Shown: positions 27,148 through 35,574 of the stretch, piece by piece | How the letters are laid out: every line of letters begins with the position of its first letter | How positions within the stretch are numbered: position 1 is the stretch's first letter | Assembly: GCA_004560305.1 (NCBI GenBank) | Contig: SFVI01000005.1 | Coordinates: forward strand, 1-61,089 | Direction: 5' to 3' | Length of the DNA stretch: 61,089 nucleotides | Source of the DNA: a bacterium | Lineage (GTDB): Bacteria > Bacillota > Clostridia > Oscillospirales > Oscillospiraceae | Program-made: the position numbers and the translations under genes | Notes under the pieces: generated by a model | Told to the model about the DNA's origin: nothing | The model's input: the letters and a program-made list of their open reading frames with translations, nothing else | Database searches by the model: none

Positions 27148-27272
27148 ATTATATCACCTTGTTTTCCTTGAATTATGCCGCCAGATATGACGGACAGGCA
27201 TATTAACGCACCCATTCTAACACAAGCACCGCCCACTGTCCAACAGAATATAATAACCCGGAGGTGCTGCTT

Positions 27273-28133
27273 TTGAAAGTTGCTGTCATTGGCGGCGATA
27301 AACGGTCGGTTCTGCTCTGCTCCCTGCTCTGGCAGGACCGGCATAGAGTACATAGCTTCGCCCTGGAAAAGGCGGAGCTGCCCGCTGAAATTCCCAAAGC
27401 CGGCTGCCTGCAGGGCTGCCTCTACGGGGCGGACTGCGTGGTGCTGCCCACCCCGGCGGAGAAAAACAGCCTCATCAACGCCCCCTATGCCGCCCAGCCC
27501 CTGCCGGTGGAGGAGCTGCTGTCGGCCCTGTGGCCGGGCCAGCTGCTCATCGGCGGCAAGCTGAGCCGGGAGCTGTGCATGGGCGCCGTGGCTCATGGCC
27601 TGCAGGTGGCTGACCTGATGCAGCGCCGGGGCTTCACCGTGGGAAACGCCGCCCTCACCGCAGAGGGCGCGGTGGAAAAGCTGATGTCCGCCAGCCCCCG
27701 CAGCCTCTGGGGCAGCCGGGTCCTTGTCACCGGCTGGGGCCGGGTGGCAAAGCTTCTGGCCCTGCGGCTCCGGGCCCTGGCTGCCGAAGTCACTGTGGCC
27801 GCCCGGAAGGAGGGGGACCGGGCCATGGCCCAGGCTCTGGGTCTGGCGGCTGCGGACTTCCCCGACCTGCCGGCGCTGCTGGGGAGCTTCGACTTTGTGG
27901 TCAACACGGTGCCCGCCCGGGTGCTGCCGGCGGAGTCCCTGGCCCGGCTCCGGCCAGATGTCCTGCTGCTGGAGCTGGCCTCGTCCCCCGGCGGCTTTGA
28001 TCCCCAGGAGGCGGCGGAGCTGGGCCTGACCGCGCTGTCCGCCCCCGGTCTGCCGGGGGTCACCGCCCCCTATACGGCGGCAGCGCTGATGAGGGATGCC
28101 ATCCGTTCGGTCATTCAGGAAAGGGAGGAATGA
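27273..28133 (+). CDS. dpaA: Dipicolinate synthase subunit A
   Basis: A 286-aa NAD(P)-binding Rossmann protein (SpoVFA). N-terminal VAVIGGDKRS and the second nucleotide-binding loop VLVTGWGRVAKLLALRLRAL match the family. With DpaB it makes dipicolinic acid from a lysine precursor in the mother cell; dipicolinate loads the spore core. The TTG at 27273 is chosen because GGAGGTG stands six bases upstream; GTG at 27264 lies inside that site. The gene overlaps the next unit region (GGGAGG of dpaB is inside its end). Confidence 0.92.
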   Translation: MKVAVIGGDKRSVLLCSLLWQDRHRVHSFALEKAELPAEIPKAGCLQGCLYGADCVVLPTPAEKNSLINAPYAAQPLPVEELLSALWPGQLLIGGKLSRELCMGAVAHGLQVADLMQRRGFTVGNAALTAEGAVEKLMSASPRSLWGSRVLVTGWGRVAKLLALRLRALAAEVTVAARKEGDRAMAQALGLAAADFPDLPALLGSFDFVVNTVPARVLPAESLARLRPDVLLLELASSPGGFDPQEAAELGLTALSAPGLPGVTAPYTAAALMRDAIRSVIQEREE

Positions 28134-28135
28134 GT

Positions 28136-28711
28136 ATGGAAAACAAGAAGCGCCTGGGCCTTGCCCTCTGCGGCTCCTACTGCACCTACGAAAAGCTGTT
28201 CCAAGCGGCGGAAAAGCTGGCCGAGACCTATGATCTCATCCCCATCATGAGCGAGAACGCCGCCGAGACGGACACCCGCTTCGGCACAGCCACCGAGCAT
28301 ATCAAGCGCCTGATGCTGCTCAGCGGCCACAAGGTGGTCACCACCATCGCCGAGGCGGAGCCCTTGGGACCCGCCCAGCCTATGGATGCCCTGCTCATCG
28401 CTCCCTGCACCGGCAACACCCTGGCAAAGCTCTCCCACGGTATTACCGATACCGCCGTCACCATGGCCGCCAAGGCCCACCTGCGAAACGGCCGCCCGGT
28501 GATCATTGCTCTGTCCACCAACGACGGCCTCTCCGGCTCGGCGGAGAACATCGCCCGGCTTTTAAACCGCAAGCACTTTTACTTCGTTCCCTTCCGGCAG
28601 GACGATCCGGCCAAAAAGCCCCGCAGTCTCCAGGCGGACTTCAGCCTTCTGGAGGAAACGGTCCGGGCCGCCCTGCAGGGCCGGCAGCTCCAGCCCATCC
28701 TGAAAGAATAA
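28136..28711 (+). CDS. dpaB: Dipicolinate synthase subunit B
   Basis: A 191-aa flavoprotein-like subunit (SpoVFB, UbiX/flavodoxin-related fold). Signatures: GLALCGSYCTYEK at the start, LLIAPCTGNTLAKLSHGITD in the middle and PVIIALSTNDGLSGSAENI later. ATG at 28136 is chosen: GGGAGG lies 7 bases before it. The ATG at 28130 has only one base of spacing. It follows dpaA directly, as in all spore formers with this pathway. Expression is expected from a late mother-cell (sigma-K) promoter, not identified here. Confidence 0.93.
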   Translation: MENKKRLGLALCGSYCTYEKLFQAAEKLAETYDLIPIMSENAAETDTRFGTATEHIKRLMLLSGHKVVTTIAEAEPLGPAQPMDALLIAPCTGNTLAKLSHGITDTAVTMAAKAHLRNGRPVIIALSTNDGLSGSAENIARLLNRKHFYFVPFRQDDPAKKPRSLQADFSLLEETVRAALQGRQLQPILKE

Positions 28712-28712
28712 G

Positions 28713-28741
28713 TTGCCTTGAGGAGGAAAATCTGGTATAAT
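28713..28741 (+). promoter_or_regulatory. Strong sigma-A promoter for the DivIVA-like gene
   Basis: TTGCCT at 28713-28718, a 17-base spacer and a perfect TATAAT at 28736-28741 with extended TG at 28733. It separates the next gene from the dpa operon. Confidence 0.75.
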
Positions 28742-28782
28742 GGAAAACACAAGAATGCGCACATAGCCGAGAGGGGAACACC

Positions 28783-29337
28783 ATGGCTCTAGATAAAGCA
28801 TATTTTGACGCTGTCCATATCGATGTGGTGAAGAAAAAATACTATAACGCCAACAAGGTGAATGCCCTGTTGGAGGATATTCGCGGCCAGGCCGAAGCAC
28901 TGGAAGCAGAGAACAGCACGCTGAAGGCCCAGCTGGGGGAGCTTATCCAGCGCAGGGATGAGATCGGTGACACCCTGCTGACCGCCCAGGCCGCTGCCAG
29001 GGATATTATCGGCAAGGCCAAGGTCCAGGCCGGCCGCATTCTGGCCGATGCCCAGCGCCAGCGGGAGGAGATCCTCTCCGGCGCGGCGGACCAGCAGGAA
29101 TATGCCGTTGCCTGTGTGGAGCGGGCCTTCGATATGCTGAAGCGCCAGCAGCAGGAGAATATTAACGCCCTCAACGGCCTCTGGCAGGAGTTCCTCTGCG
29201 GCCTGGGGACCGAGTCGCCGGCGGAAGCCCCGGAAAAACAGCCCGGGGACGAAGGGAAGCCCCGCATCGGCGAGCTGGAGACCACGGTCAACAACATCGC
29301 CAAGGAGCTGGCGGAGATCATGGGCGCCGCGGAGTAA
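28783..29337 (+). CDS. DivIVA-like coiled-coil protein
   Basis: A 184-aa protein, predominantly helical. The N-terminal part KAYFDAVHIDVVKKKYYNANKVNALLEDI resembles the DivIVA/GpsB membrane-binding lead, and a coiled coil rich in A, E, Q and R fills about 30-115. The C-terminus has an acidic/proline linker and a short helix. It resembles the second DivIVA-type protein in the window only in architecture. Function may be cell-pole or spore related; this is inference. It has its own promoter and terminator. Confidence 0.65.
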   Translation: MALDKAYFDAVHIDVVKKKYYNANKVNALLEDIRGQAEALEAENSTLKAQLGELIQRRDEIGDTLLTAQAAARDIIGKAKVQAGRILADAQRQREEILSGAADQQEYAVACVERAFDMLKRQQQENINALNGLWQEFLCGLGTESPAEAPEKQPGDEGKPRIGELETTVNNIAKELAEIMGAAE

Positions 29338-29346
29338 AGCAAAGAA

Positions 29347-29395
29347 AAAAGACATCGGCCGAAAGGGCATGCCCTGAGAACCGATGTCTTTTTTT
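29347..29395. terminator. Bidirectional terminator between converging genes
   Basis: Stem aagacatcgg (29349-29358) with ccgatgtctt (29381-29390), A6 upstream and T7 downstream. It lies between the DivIVA-like gene (+) and the AraC regulator (-). Confidence 0.9.
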
Positions 29396-30231
29396 CACTT
29401 TTTCAGGCTGCCGGGGCTGATGCCGAAGCTCTCCCGGAAGGCCCGGTGGAAGGCGGAATAGTCCCCAAAGCCGCTGTCGGCGGCGGCCTTGCCCACGGAG
29501 ACGCCCTCCCGGATGAGACGGGCGGCGTGCAGCAGCCGCTTCTGACGCACATAGGCGTGGACGGTGCTGCCGGTCTGGGCCTTGAACAGGCGCATGAAGT
29601 GATACTTGCTCAGATAGGCCCGCTCCGCCAGCTGGTCCACCGTCAGCTCTTCATGGAGATGCTCGTTGATATAAGAAAGCACCTGCTGGATTTTGGGGTC
29701 ATACTGGCTTTCCCGGGACGGGGCCGCAGAGGCGGTCATGCGGCTGATGTGGATGAGCAGCTGGATGATAAAGGTCTCCCGCAGGGCGGGGGCGCCAATG
29801 CCCTCATCCCTGGCACTGTCCTCATAGGCGCTGAGTACCCGCTGGATCTCCTGCCGCTGGGAGACAGAGGGCGTCAGCAAATGCTCTCCGGTGCGGTCCG
29901 CCTGGTCAAAGCTGTCCATCAGGCGGGCCTCCGGCATACTGCGGCCAAAGTACTTGCCGTCCAGATAAATAATGATCCGCTCATAGGGGACGGATTGATC
30001 GATCTCCGCCTTGTGGATGGTGTGGTGCTTCACCAGCAGCACATCCCAGGGCTTCAGGGCGTAGCTGTGGCCCTCCACAATATAATCCACCCGGCCCGCC
30101 AGCAGCAGAACTACCTTGTCAAACTCATGAAAGTGGAAGTCCCGCTCCTGACCCGCCGTGTCCCGCAGATGAAAATAATGATAGCTTTCCCGGAGATAGC
30201 CTGCGCGGCTGATGCTGCGTTCCTCGTTCAT
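29395..30231 (-). CDS. AraC-family transcriptional regulator
   Basis: A 278-aa regulator. An N-terminal cupin sensor (about 20-110: FHFHEFDKVVLLLAGRVDYIVEGHSYALKPWDVLLV, seen in parts) is followed by a C-terminal AraC HTH pair (about 175-278: DQLAERAYLSKYHFMRLFKAQTG and KAAADSGFGDYSAFHRAFRE in parts). The ATG at 30231 is chosen: GGAGGG lies seven bases before it, while the ORF extends 18 codons further. It is divergent from a transporter gene with repeated TTGCAAT boxes in between, so it probably controls that gene and itself. Confidence 0.9.
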   Translation of the reverse strand: MNEERSISRAGYLRESYHYFHLRDTAGQERDFHFHEFDKVVLLLAGRVDYIVEGHSYALKPWDVLLVKHHTIHKAEIDQSVPYERIIIYLDGKYFGRSMPEARLMDSFDQADRTGEHLLTPSVSQRQEIQRVLSAYEDSARDEGIGAPALRETFIIQLLIHISRMTASAAPSRESQYDPKIQQVLSYINEHLHEELTVDQLAERAYLSKYHFMRLFKAQTGSTVHAYVRQKRLLHAARLIREGVSVGKAAADSGFGDYSAFHRAFRESFGISPGSLKK

Positions 30232-30271
30232 GGGACATCCCTCCATTGTTTTTTCCAGTCTATAGCATTTT

Positions 30272-30327
30272 TTGCAATATTTCAAGCACTGATTGCAATT
30301 TACATTGTAATTGCTCGCAAATATAAT
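30272..30327 (+). promoter_or_regulatory. Promoter of the symporter with candidate AraC operator
   Basis: TTTACA (30299-30304), 17 bases and TATAAT (30322-30327) form the promoter. TTGCAAT occurs at 30272-30278 and again at 30293-30299, a 21-base period, and the second touches the -35 box. The two-turn spacing suits direct-repeat binding by AraC proteins. Confidence 0.6.
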
Positions 30328-30369
30328 AACAGGGAAATCTGGTATATCCTTTTGAGGAGGAGCTCATCT

Positions 30370-31641
30370 ATGAAATCCAATTCTTTTCTGAAGAACAACT
30401 GGTTCATACTCTCCATGCTGGTTGGTATTGTGGCCGGCTGCATTGTGGGCTGGCTGTGGCCTGTGGTCACAGTGGACGGTGAGGTGGTCAGCGCCGGCGC
30501 CACGGTGCTGGAGCCGCTGGGGACCGTGTTCATCAACCTGATGTTCTGCGTGGTGGTGCCGATGGTTTTCTGCTCCATCGCTTCCGCCATCGCCAACATG
30601 GGCGATATGCGCAGGGCCGGCAAGGTCCTGGGCACCACGGTGGCCACCTTCCTGGTCACGGCCGCCATCGCTTCCATCATTATGTATGTTGTGGTGCGGG
30701 TGTTCCCGCTGGTCACCGGCAGCTATGAGATCACCGAGGGTGAGGTCGGCACCGGGCTGGGCCTGGCTGACATGATCATCAACTTCTTCACCAAGCCGGA
30801 CTTTATCGAGCTGTGGAGCCGCCGGGCCATCCTGCCCCTGATCGTGGCGGCGGTAATCTTCGGCTTCGGCGTACAGCTGGCCGGCGGCCCGGAGACCGCT
30901 ACCGCCAAGCTGTTGGCGGACCTGTCCAACTGCATCATGAAGACCGTGAAGATCATCACCTACTATGCCCCCATCGGCTTCTTCGGTTTCTTCGCCTATC
31001 TGGTGGCTACCTACGGCCCCCAGCTCATCGGCGACTACAGCCGCACCCTGCTGATCTACTATGTGATGAGCTTCCTGTATCTGGCAGTGTTCTCCCCCAT
31101 CTACGCCCGCTTTGGCGGCGGCAAGGGTGCGGCCAAAGTCATGTTCCAGCACCTGTTCAAGCCCGCAGCCGTTTCCTTCGGCACCTGCTCCTCCGTGGCC
31201 ACCATCCCCACCAACATGGAAGTGGCTGAGGACACCGGCATCTCCAAGGACGTCACCGACATCGTGCTGCCCCTGGGCGCCACCATGCACATGGACGGCT
31301 CCGCCATGCTGGCCATCGTGAAGGTCGCCTTCCTGTTCGGTATCTTCGGGCTGGACTTCACCTCCGGCCAGGCAATTCTGGCCATCATCGTGGCCGTGTT
31401 TGCCTCGGTTGCCATGTCCGGCATTCCCGGCGGCGGCGGCACCGGCGACCTGGTGCTGTGCACCGTATTCTTCCCCGATCAGCTGGCCATCGCTTACCCC
31501 ATCTCCATTGCGCTGGCAAATCTGATGGATCCCCCTGCCACCATGGTCAACGCCGCAGGCGACTATGTGGTGTCCTTCATCGTGTCCCGCTTTGTGGACG
31601 GCAAGGATTGGCTGCAGAAGAAGCTGGGCAAGGCCGAATAA
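30370..31641 (+). CDS. Dicarboxylate/amino acid:cation symporter (DAACS family)
   Basis: A 423-aa glutamate/aspartate-transporter-fold membrane protein (GltP/SstT/DctA-like). Key transport-core motifs are SSVATIPTNMEVAED (HP1 Ser-rich tip), ATMHMDGSAM in place of NMDGT, SGIPGGGGTGD (HP2), and NLMDPPATMVNAAGD (helix 8). It is expected to import an amino or dicarboxylic acid with Na+ or H+. AGGAGG at 30355-30360 and ATG at 30370 define the start; the ORF extends far upstream without sense. The HMDG variant leaves the substrate open. Confidence 0.92.
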   Translation: MKSNSFLKNNWFILSMLVGIVAGCIVGWLWPVVTVDGEVVSAGATVLEPLGTVFINLMFCVVVPMVFCSIASAIANMGDMRRAGKVLGTTVATFLVTAAIASIIMYVVVRVFPLVTGSYEITEGEVGTGLGLADMIINFFTKPDFIELWSRRAILPLIVAAVIFGFGVQLAGGPETATAKLLADLSNCIMKTVKIITYYAPIGFFGFFAYLVATYGPQLIGDYSRTLLIYYVMSFLYLAVFSPIYARFGGGKGAAKVMFQHLFKPAAVSFGTCSSVATIPTNMEVAEDTGISKDVTDIVLPLGATMHMDGSAMLAIVKVAFLFGIFGLDFTSGQAILAIIVAVFASVAMSGIPGGGGTGDLVLCTVFFPDQLAIAYPISIALANLMDPPATMVNAAGDYVVSFIVSRFVDGKDWLQKKLGKAE

Positions 31642-31659
31642 AATTACATACGATACCCT

Positions 31660-31692
31660 TTAAAAGACCACCCTGTGCGGGTGGTCTTTTTT
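31660..31692. terminator. Bidirectional terminator between symporter and brnQ
   Basis: Stem aaaagaccaccc (31662-31673) with gggtggtctttt (31679-31690), T6 on the plus side and A4 flanking on the other. The genes on both sides end here. Confidence 0.9.
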
Positions 31693-31710
31693 GCTCCTCT
31701 TTGCTCCCCC

Positions 31711-33051
31711 TTAGTTCGTTGGAGAATCCGGGGGCAGGGGGTCGTATTCTTTGCTTTTGAAAAACAGGGCGCCCAGCACGCCGAAGAAGGCGGCGGGCAG
31801 GATCCAGCCGAAGCCCAGGCTGGACAGGGGCAGCCGGTGCAGGAAGGCCATGGGCAGGCCGAAGCCCTCCATCGCTTCCATCAGGCTCACGATCAGGGCG
31901 CCCAGAGCCGCCATGCGGTGGATGCCCTTTTCCGGCAGCCACTTGCGGAAGAAGGCCAGCAGGATCAGCACCAGGGTGGGCGGGTAGACAATGCCCAGCA
32001 CCGGCGCGGAAATGGCAATGATCTGGTCCAGGCCGAAGTTGGCGAACAGGGCGCTGCAGGCGCAGATGAGAATCACCAGGGCCTTATAGCGGAGGCGGCC
32101 CTTGAAAAGCCCCTCAAAGTAGGCCGCGGCGGCACTGGTAAGGCCCACGGCAGTGGTGACGCAGGCAAGGCCCACCACCAGGGCGAAAATGGCAAGGCCC
32201 GTCCGGCCCAGCAGCCGCCCCACAATATTCAGAACCAGGGTGGAGCGGTTGATTCCCGGGTCATAGAGGGTGGAGGCGGTGGCGCCCAGATAGCTCAGGC
32301 CCATATATACCACCAGCAGACCCACGGCGGCCACCATGCCTGCGGCGGCCACCATCTTTTTCCTGGCCTTTTCCCCGGTATAGCCTTTCTCCTCCGCACT
32401 TTTCAGGACGATATAGCCGAAAACCAGAGTGGCCAGCACGTCCATGGTCTGGTAGCCGGAGATGATGCCCTCGCCGGGGACATTTTCCACGGCGGCCTCA
32501 GCGGCAACGGGGCCCAAAGGTTTTGCCACACCCACCACGATCAGCGCCAGCAGGCCCACGAACAGGGCCGGGGTAAGGAATTTGCCCACAATGTCCACCA
32601 CCGCCGACTCCTGAATGCACAGGGCCAGCACCAGGCCAAAGTAGACCAGGGAAAAGACCACCGGGTTCACACCCGGCAGCAGGGGCTGGATGGACAGCTC
32701 AAAGGTGGTGGCCCCTGTCCTGGGAATGGCCAGCATGGGGCCGATACACAGGACGATGGCCGTCATCAACAGATTGGCGGGAACAGGGCCCAGGTCGCTC
32801 ATCAATTGCTCGGCACCGCCCCGGTCCAGCAGGGCGAACAGCGCCGCCAGGGCCAGGCCGATATCGGCAATATAGTAGCAAACGAAGCCCAGGGTCCACT
32901 CCGGCCCGGACACCAGCCCCAGATAGGGTGGAAAAATCACGTTGCCGGCGCCGAAGAACATGGAAAACAGAGCAAACCCGATCACAAAGATATCCTGCTT
33001 TCTGGCCTTGATAGCATATTCCTCCTGTCTTATAAAAACGATCTGCCACAT
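31711..33051 (-). CDS. brnQ: Branched-chain amino acid transporter BrnQ (LIVCS family)
   Basis: An about 433-446-aa carrier with 12 membrane segments, importing Leu, Ile or Val with Na+ or H+. The family opening GFALFSMFFGAGNVIFPPYLG and the PVLGIVYPPTLVLILL segment near the end are recognisable. The start is unclear: the ATG at 33051 has no ribosome binding site, and an ideal AGGAGG (33026-33021) lies inside the frame with only ATC (33012) in frame at the right distance. See findings. Regulation by branched-chain amino acids is likely but not visible. Confidence 0.9.
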   Translation of the reverse strand: MWQIVFIRQEEYAIKARKQDIFVIGFALFSMFFGAGNVIFPPYLGLVSGPEWTLGFVCYYIADIGLALAALFALLDRGGAEQLMSDLGPVPANLLMTAIVLCIGPMLAIPRTGATTFELSIQPLLPGVNPVVFSLVYFGLVLALCIQESAVVDIVGKFLTPALFVGLLALIVVGVAKPLGPVAAEAAVENVPGEGIISGYQTMDVLATLVFGYIVLKSAEEKGYTGEKARKKMVAAAGMVAAVGLLVVYMGLSYLGATASTLYDPGINRSTLVLNIVGRLLGRTGLAIFALVVGLACVTTAVGLTSAAAAYFEGLFKGRLRYKALVILICACSALFANFGLDQIIAISAPVLGIVYPPTLVLILLAFFRKWLPEKGIHRMAALGALIVSLMEAMEGFGLPMAFLHRLPLSSLGFGWILPAAFFGVLGALFFKSKEYDPLPPDSPTN

Positions 33052-33068
33052 TGAATTAGGTCAGTATC

Positions 33069-33097
33069 ATTATAAATGGGATTATTTGTCAAGTCAA
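33069..33097 (-). promoter_or_regulatory. Strong sigma-A promoter of brnQ
   Basis: On the minus strand TTGACT (33097-33092), a 17-base spacer and a perfect TATAAT (33074-33069). Transcription would start near 33062, only about 11 bases before the ATG at 33051. Confidence 0.75.
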
Positions 33098-33464
33098 TAT
33101 TGGTAAAGTTGCCCAAAGGGCGGATTTTTAACCGCCGGAACGTTCCGGCTGCGCCGCATTTTCCCATGAATAAAGTGAGTGCTGACAGCGGCGGCGGGGG
33201 ATGATTTTCCCGCGGAAAAGGCTGAAATTTCAAGGAGAACGGTTTTAAGAGAAATGGCCGCCATTCTGCGTTTTTTCCGCAAAAAAGTGAATAATTCCCC
33301 CGCAATAAACTGGAATATATTTCCGCATTCCGGGGGCAAAATTTTTATGCGCCCTTATCTCTTACCCCCGGGCCCGAGGCCGTTTTTTCCCCTGCTTTCG
33401 CACAAGATATAGTGTATTCTATCCTTGACTTTTGGCGCAGACCACAAGATAAGGAGGCATAATC
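33098..33464. other. Non-coding region between brnQ and the ParB-family gene
   Basis: No gene supported. It holds a 16-bp palindrome gccggaacgttccggc (33134-33149) and an inverted repeat ttttcc-cgc-ggaaaa (33205-33219). Weak promoter-like boxes TTGACT (33425) and GATAAG (33448), 17 apart, precede the ParB-family gene; AAGGAGG at 33451 is its binding site. Confidence 0.5.
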
Positions 33465-34301
33465 ATGCAGGCAACACGCACCCGGCCCGCGCTGCGGCGG
33501 GGCGGTATCGTTTATCTCAGCACAGAGGACATTGTTCCCAACCCGGTGCAGCCCAGGAAGCTCTTTGACGATGAGGGGCTGGAAGAGCTGAGCCGGAGCA
33601 TCAAGGATTACGGCATTCTCAACCCCCTGTCCGTCCGGCTTCGGGGCAGCCGCTATGAGCTGGTGGCAGGGGAACGGCGGCTGCGGGCGGCACGATTGGC
33701 GGGGCTGAAGGAGGTGCCCTGCATCCTGCTGGACGTGAATATGGAGGACGCTAGTCTCATTGCCCTGGTGGAGAACCTGCAGCGGCGGGATCTGGATTTC
33801 ATTGAGGAGGCCAACGGCATCAACCAGCTGATCCGGATGTTCGGCATGAGCCAGGAGGAGGCGGCCCGGCGGATCGGCAAGTCCCAGTCGGCAGTGGCCA
33901 ACAAGCTGCGGCTGCTGCGGCTGCCCCAGGACGTACTGGAGGGGCTGCGGCAAAACGGCCTTACGGAGCGGCACGGCCGGGCGCTGCTGCGGCTGCCGGA
34001 CAGGGAAAGCCAGCGGGCCGCGCTGCTGTACATCATCGACAACGGGCTCACCGTGGCGGCCACCGATGCTTACATCGACGCGCTGCTGCAGGCCCCGGAG
34101 GCGCCGGAGGAGCCGGAAGTACCCAAGGCCGAAGGCCGAAGGACCTTCGTGCTGAAGGATGTGCGGGTGTTCCTCAACACCCTGTCCCGGAGCATCGACC
34201 TGATGAAGCAGGGCGGCATCGACGCGGGCGTCCGCCGGGAGGAGACGGAGGACCAGTTGATCCTCACCATCTCCATCCCCAAGGGAAAAACCGCAGAATA
34301 G
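33465..34301 (+). CDS. ParB/Spo0J/Noc-family DNA-binding protein
   Basis: A 278-aa protein. The ParB CTPase/nuclease-like domain has LVAGERRLRAA (about 67-76) and ENLQRRDLDFIEEA. The central HTH (about 127-150, MSQEEAARRIGKSQSAVANKL) would bind parS or a Noc site. The C-terminal part after a Pro/Glu linker may dimerise. No parA lies next to it, which argues for a nucleoid occlusion (Noc) type or a second chromosomal ParB. AAGGAGG and ATG give the start. It is followed by the sporulation gene ylmC. Confidence 0.88.
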   Translation: MQATRTRPALRRGGIVYLSTEDIVPNPVQPRKLFDDEGLEELSRSIKDYGILNPLSVRLRGSRYELVAGERRLRAARLAGLKEVPCILLDVNMEDASLIALVENLQRRDLDFIEEANGINQLIRMFGMSQEEAARRIGKSQSAVANKLRLLRLPQDVLEGLRQNGLTERHGRALLRLPDRESQRAALLYIIDNGLTVAATDAYIDALLQAPEAPEEPEVPKAEGRRTFVLKDVRVFLNTLSRSIDLMKQGGIDAGVRREETEDQLILTISIPKGKTAE

Positions 34302-34310
34302 GACAAAGCT

Positions 34311-34343
34311 CCTCCCCTATATACTTTTTGTATATAGGGGAGG
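34311..34343 (+). promoter_or_regulatory. Perfect hairpin over the ylmC ribosome binding site
   Basis: A 13-bp inverted repeat cctcccctatata (34311-34323) and tatataggggagg (34331-34343) with a 7-base loop ctttttg. The right arm contains the AGGGGAGG site of ylmC, so it could fold in the mRNA and hide it. It may alternatively be an operator or weak terminator of the ParB-family gene. Confidence 0.6.
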
Positions 34344-34350
34344 AACCATT

Positions 34351-34629
34351 ATGACCAGTTATTTTTCTGACCTGCGGTACAAGGAGGTCATCGACATTCA
34401 CACCGGGCTGCGGCTGGGCTATGTGTGCGACCTGGAATTTGACGACAGCGAGGGCCGGCTGGTAAGTCTGGTGACGCCGGGGCGGAGCAAGCTTTTCGGC
34501 CTGCTGGGCCGGGAGGATGACTATGTGCTGCCCTGGGGCTGCATCGTGCGCATCGGCGGGGACATCATCCTGGTGGAGGCCAAGGGGGAATTTATGCGGC
34601 GGAAACGGCAGCGGCGGCCCTTTTTTTGA
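34351..34629 (+). CDS. YlmC/YmxH family sporulation protein (PRC-barrel)
   Basis: A 92-aa protein. The fold is a small beta-barrel: LRYKEVIDIHTGLRLGYVCDLEFD at the start, then GRLVSLVTPG and DDYVLPWGCIVRIGGDIILV. YlmC/YmxH proteins occur in spore formers and are under sporulation control; the biochemical role is unknown. The start is at the ATG after AGGGGAGGAACC, whose site lies in a hairpin. The C-terminus is unusually basic (RRKRQRRPFF). Confidence 0.88.
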   Translation: MTSYFSDLRYKEVIDIHTGLRLGYVCDLEFDDSEGRLVSLVTPGRSKLFGLLGREDDYVLPWGCIVRIGGDIILVEAKGEFMRRKRQRRPFF

Positions 34630-34708
34630 ACTTGCCGGGCGTATGATTATGGGGTATAATATAAAAATAAGTTTGCACCCATGAAAAAATAGTCTGCTTG
34701 AGGTGACT

Positions 34709-35542
34709 ATGAAAAAGATCATTCTGCCGCTGCTGATATGCCTGCTGCTTTGCGCCTGCTCTAAGGAGCTGGAGCCCTGGGAGATGCCCCAGGTGGACGC
34801 GGCCCCCACGGCAGCGCCCACCGCGGCCCCCAGCTTCAATGCCGGCTCCGGCCCGGAGAAATATGTTTGGAACGAGGCGCTCAGCTTCAATATCGCCTCC
34901 CCCGGTGTGGCCGGGGAGCGGGTACAGCAGGAGCTGAGCCACAGCAAGAGCCTGCAGCTGTTCGGGCAAAGCCTGCTGCCGGAGGCCATCTTTACCGAGA
35001 GCCGCAGCCAATATACGCCCCGCACCCTGCAGAAGTCCCAGCACGCGGTGCTGGTGGACAGTGAAGGGGCGCTGATGGAAAACGCCTATGTGGAATACCT
35101 GTATCTGCCGAAAAACGGCAACGAGAAGCGGGGCATCACCGTGATGGCGGAGCTTTGCAGCCATGAGACCCTGCTGCAGATCCAGCAGCGGAGTCTGACG
35201 CCCCACACCGTTTTTGAGGCGGGGGTGGTCCCTGCGGTCAGCTCCTACTATCTGGACGACTTCCTGCTGTTCAAGGTGGGGGATATCCGCTACGCCCAGG
35301 CGGCGGTGCTGCCGGCCTCCTACTTCTCCCGGGTGGCCGCCATAGAGCGGGGGCTAGAGGAGGATGAGGAGCTGCGTCTGCCCAGGCAGGCGCTTCTCAG
35401 CTTCACCTGCGGGGAGGACGTCAGCGACGAGGAATTCATCAGCGCCGTATGCAAGATCTGGAAGTACGGCAGCGGCATTGCGCCGGAGGCCCCGGTGGAA
35501 ACGCCCAGGCTGCCCCAGGTGGGTGAAAAGGGCGCGGCATAA
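34709..35542 (+). CDS. Lipoprotein of unknown function
   Basis: A 277-aa protein with a signal peptide and lipobox (LLLCAC, cysteine 18), so LspA (encoded in the window) could process it. A Pro/Ala/Thr-rich linker (about 30-46) precedes a compact domain. No family is recognised. The start is the ATG at 34709, after TTGAGGTG; a GTG two codons upstream lies in that site. It sits between ylmC and hflX; the role may be in sporulation or stress, but that is only by location. Confidence 0.65.
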   Translation: MKKIILPLLICLLLCACSKELEPWEMPQVDAAPTAAPTAAPSFNAGSGPEKYVWNEALSFNIASPGVAGERVQQELSHSKSLQLFGQSLLPEAIFTESRSQYTPRTLQKSQHAVLVDSEGALMENAYVEYLYLPKNGNEKRGITVMAELCSHETLLQIQQRSLTPHTVFEAGVVPAVSSYYLDDFLLFKVGDIRYAQAAVLPASYFSRVAAIERGLEEDEELRLPRQALLSFTCGEDVSDEEFISAVCKIWKYGSGIAPEAPVETPRLPQVGEKGAA

Positions 35543-35574
35543 ATAAGGAACGCAAGAGGAGCCGTACTTTATAT

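Noticed and set aside
33098..33464. A consensus parS site (TGTTCCACGTGGAACA) near the ParB-family gene
   Set aside because: I looked for it on both strands here and found only the divergent palindromes noted above.
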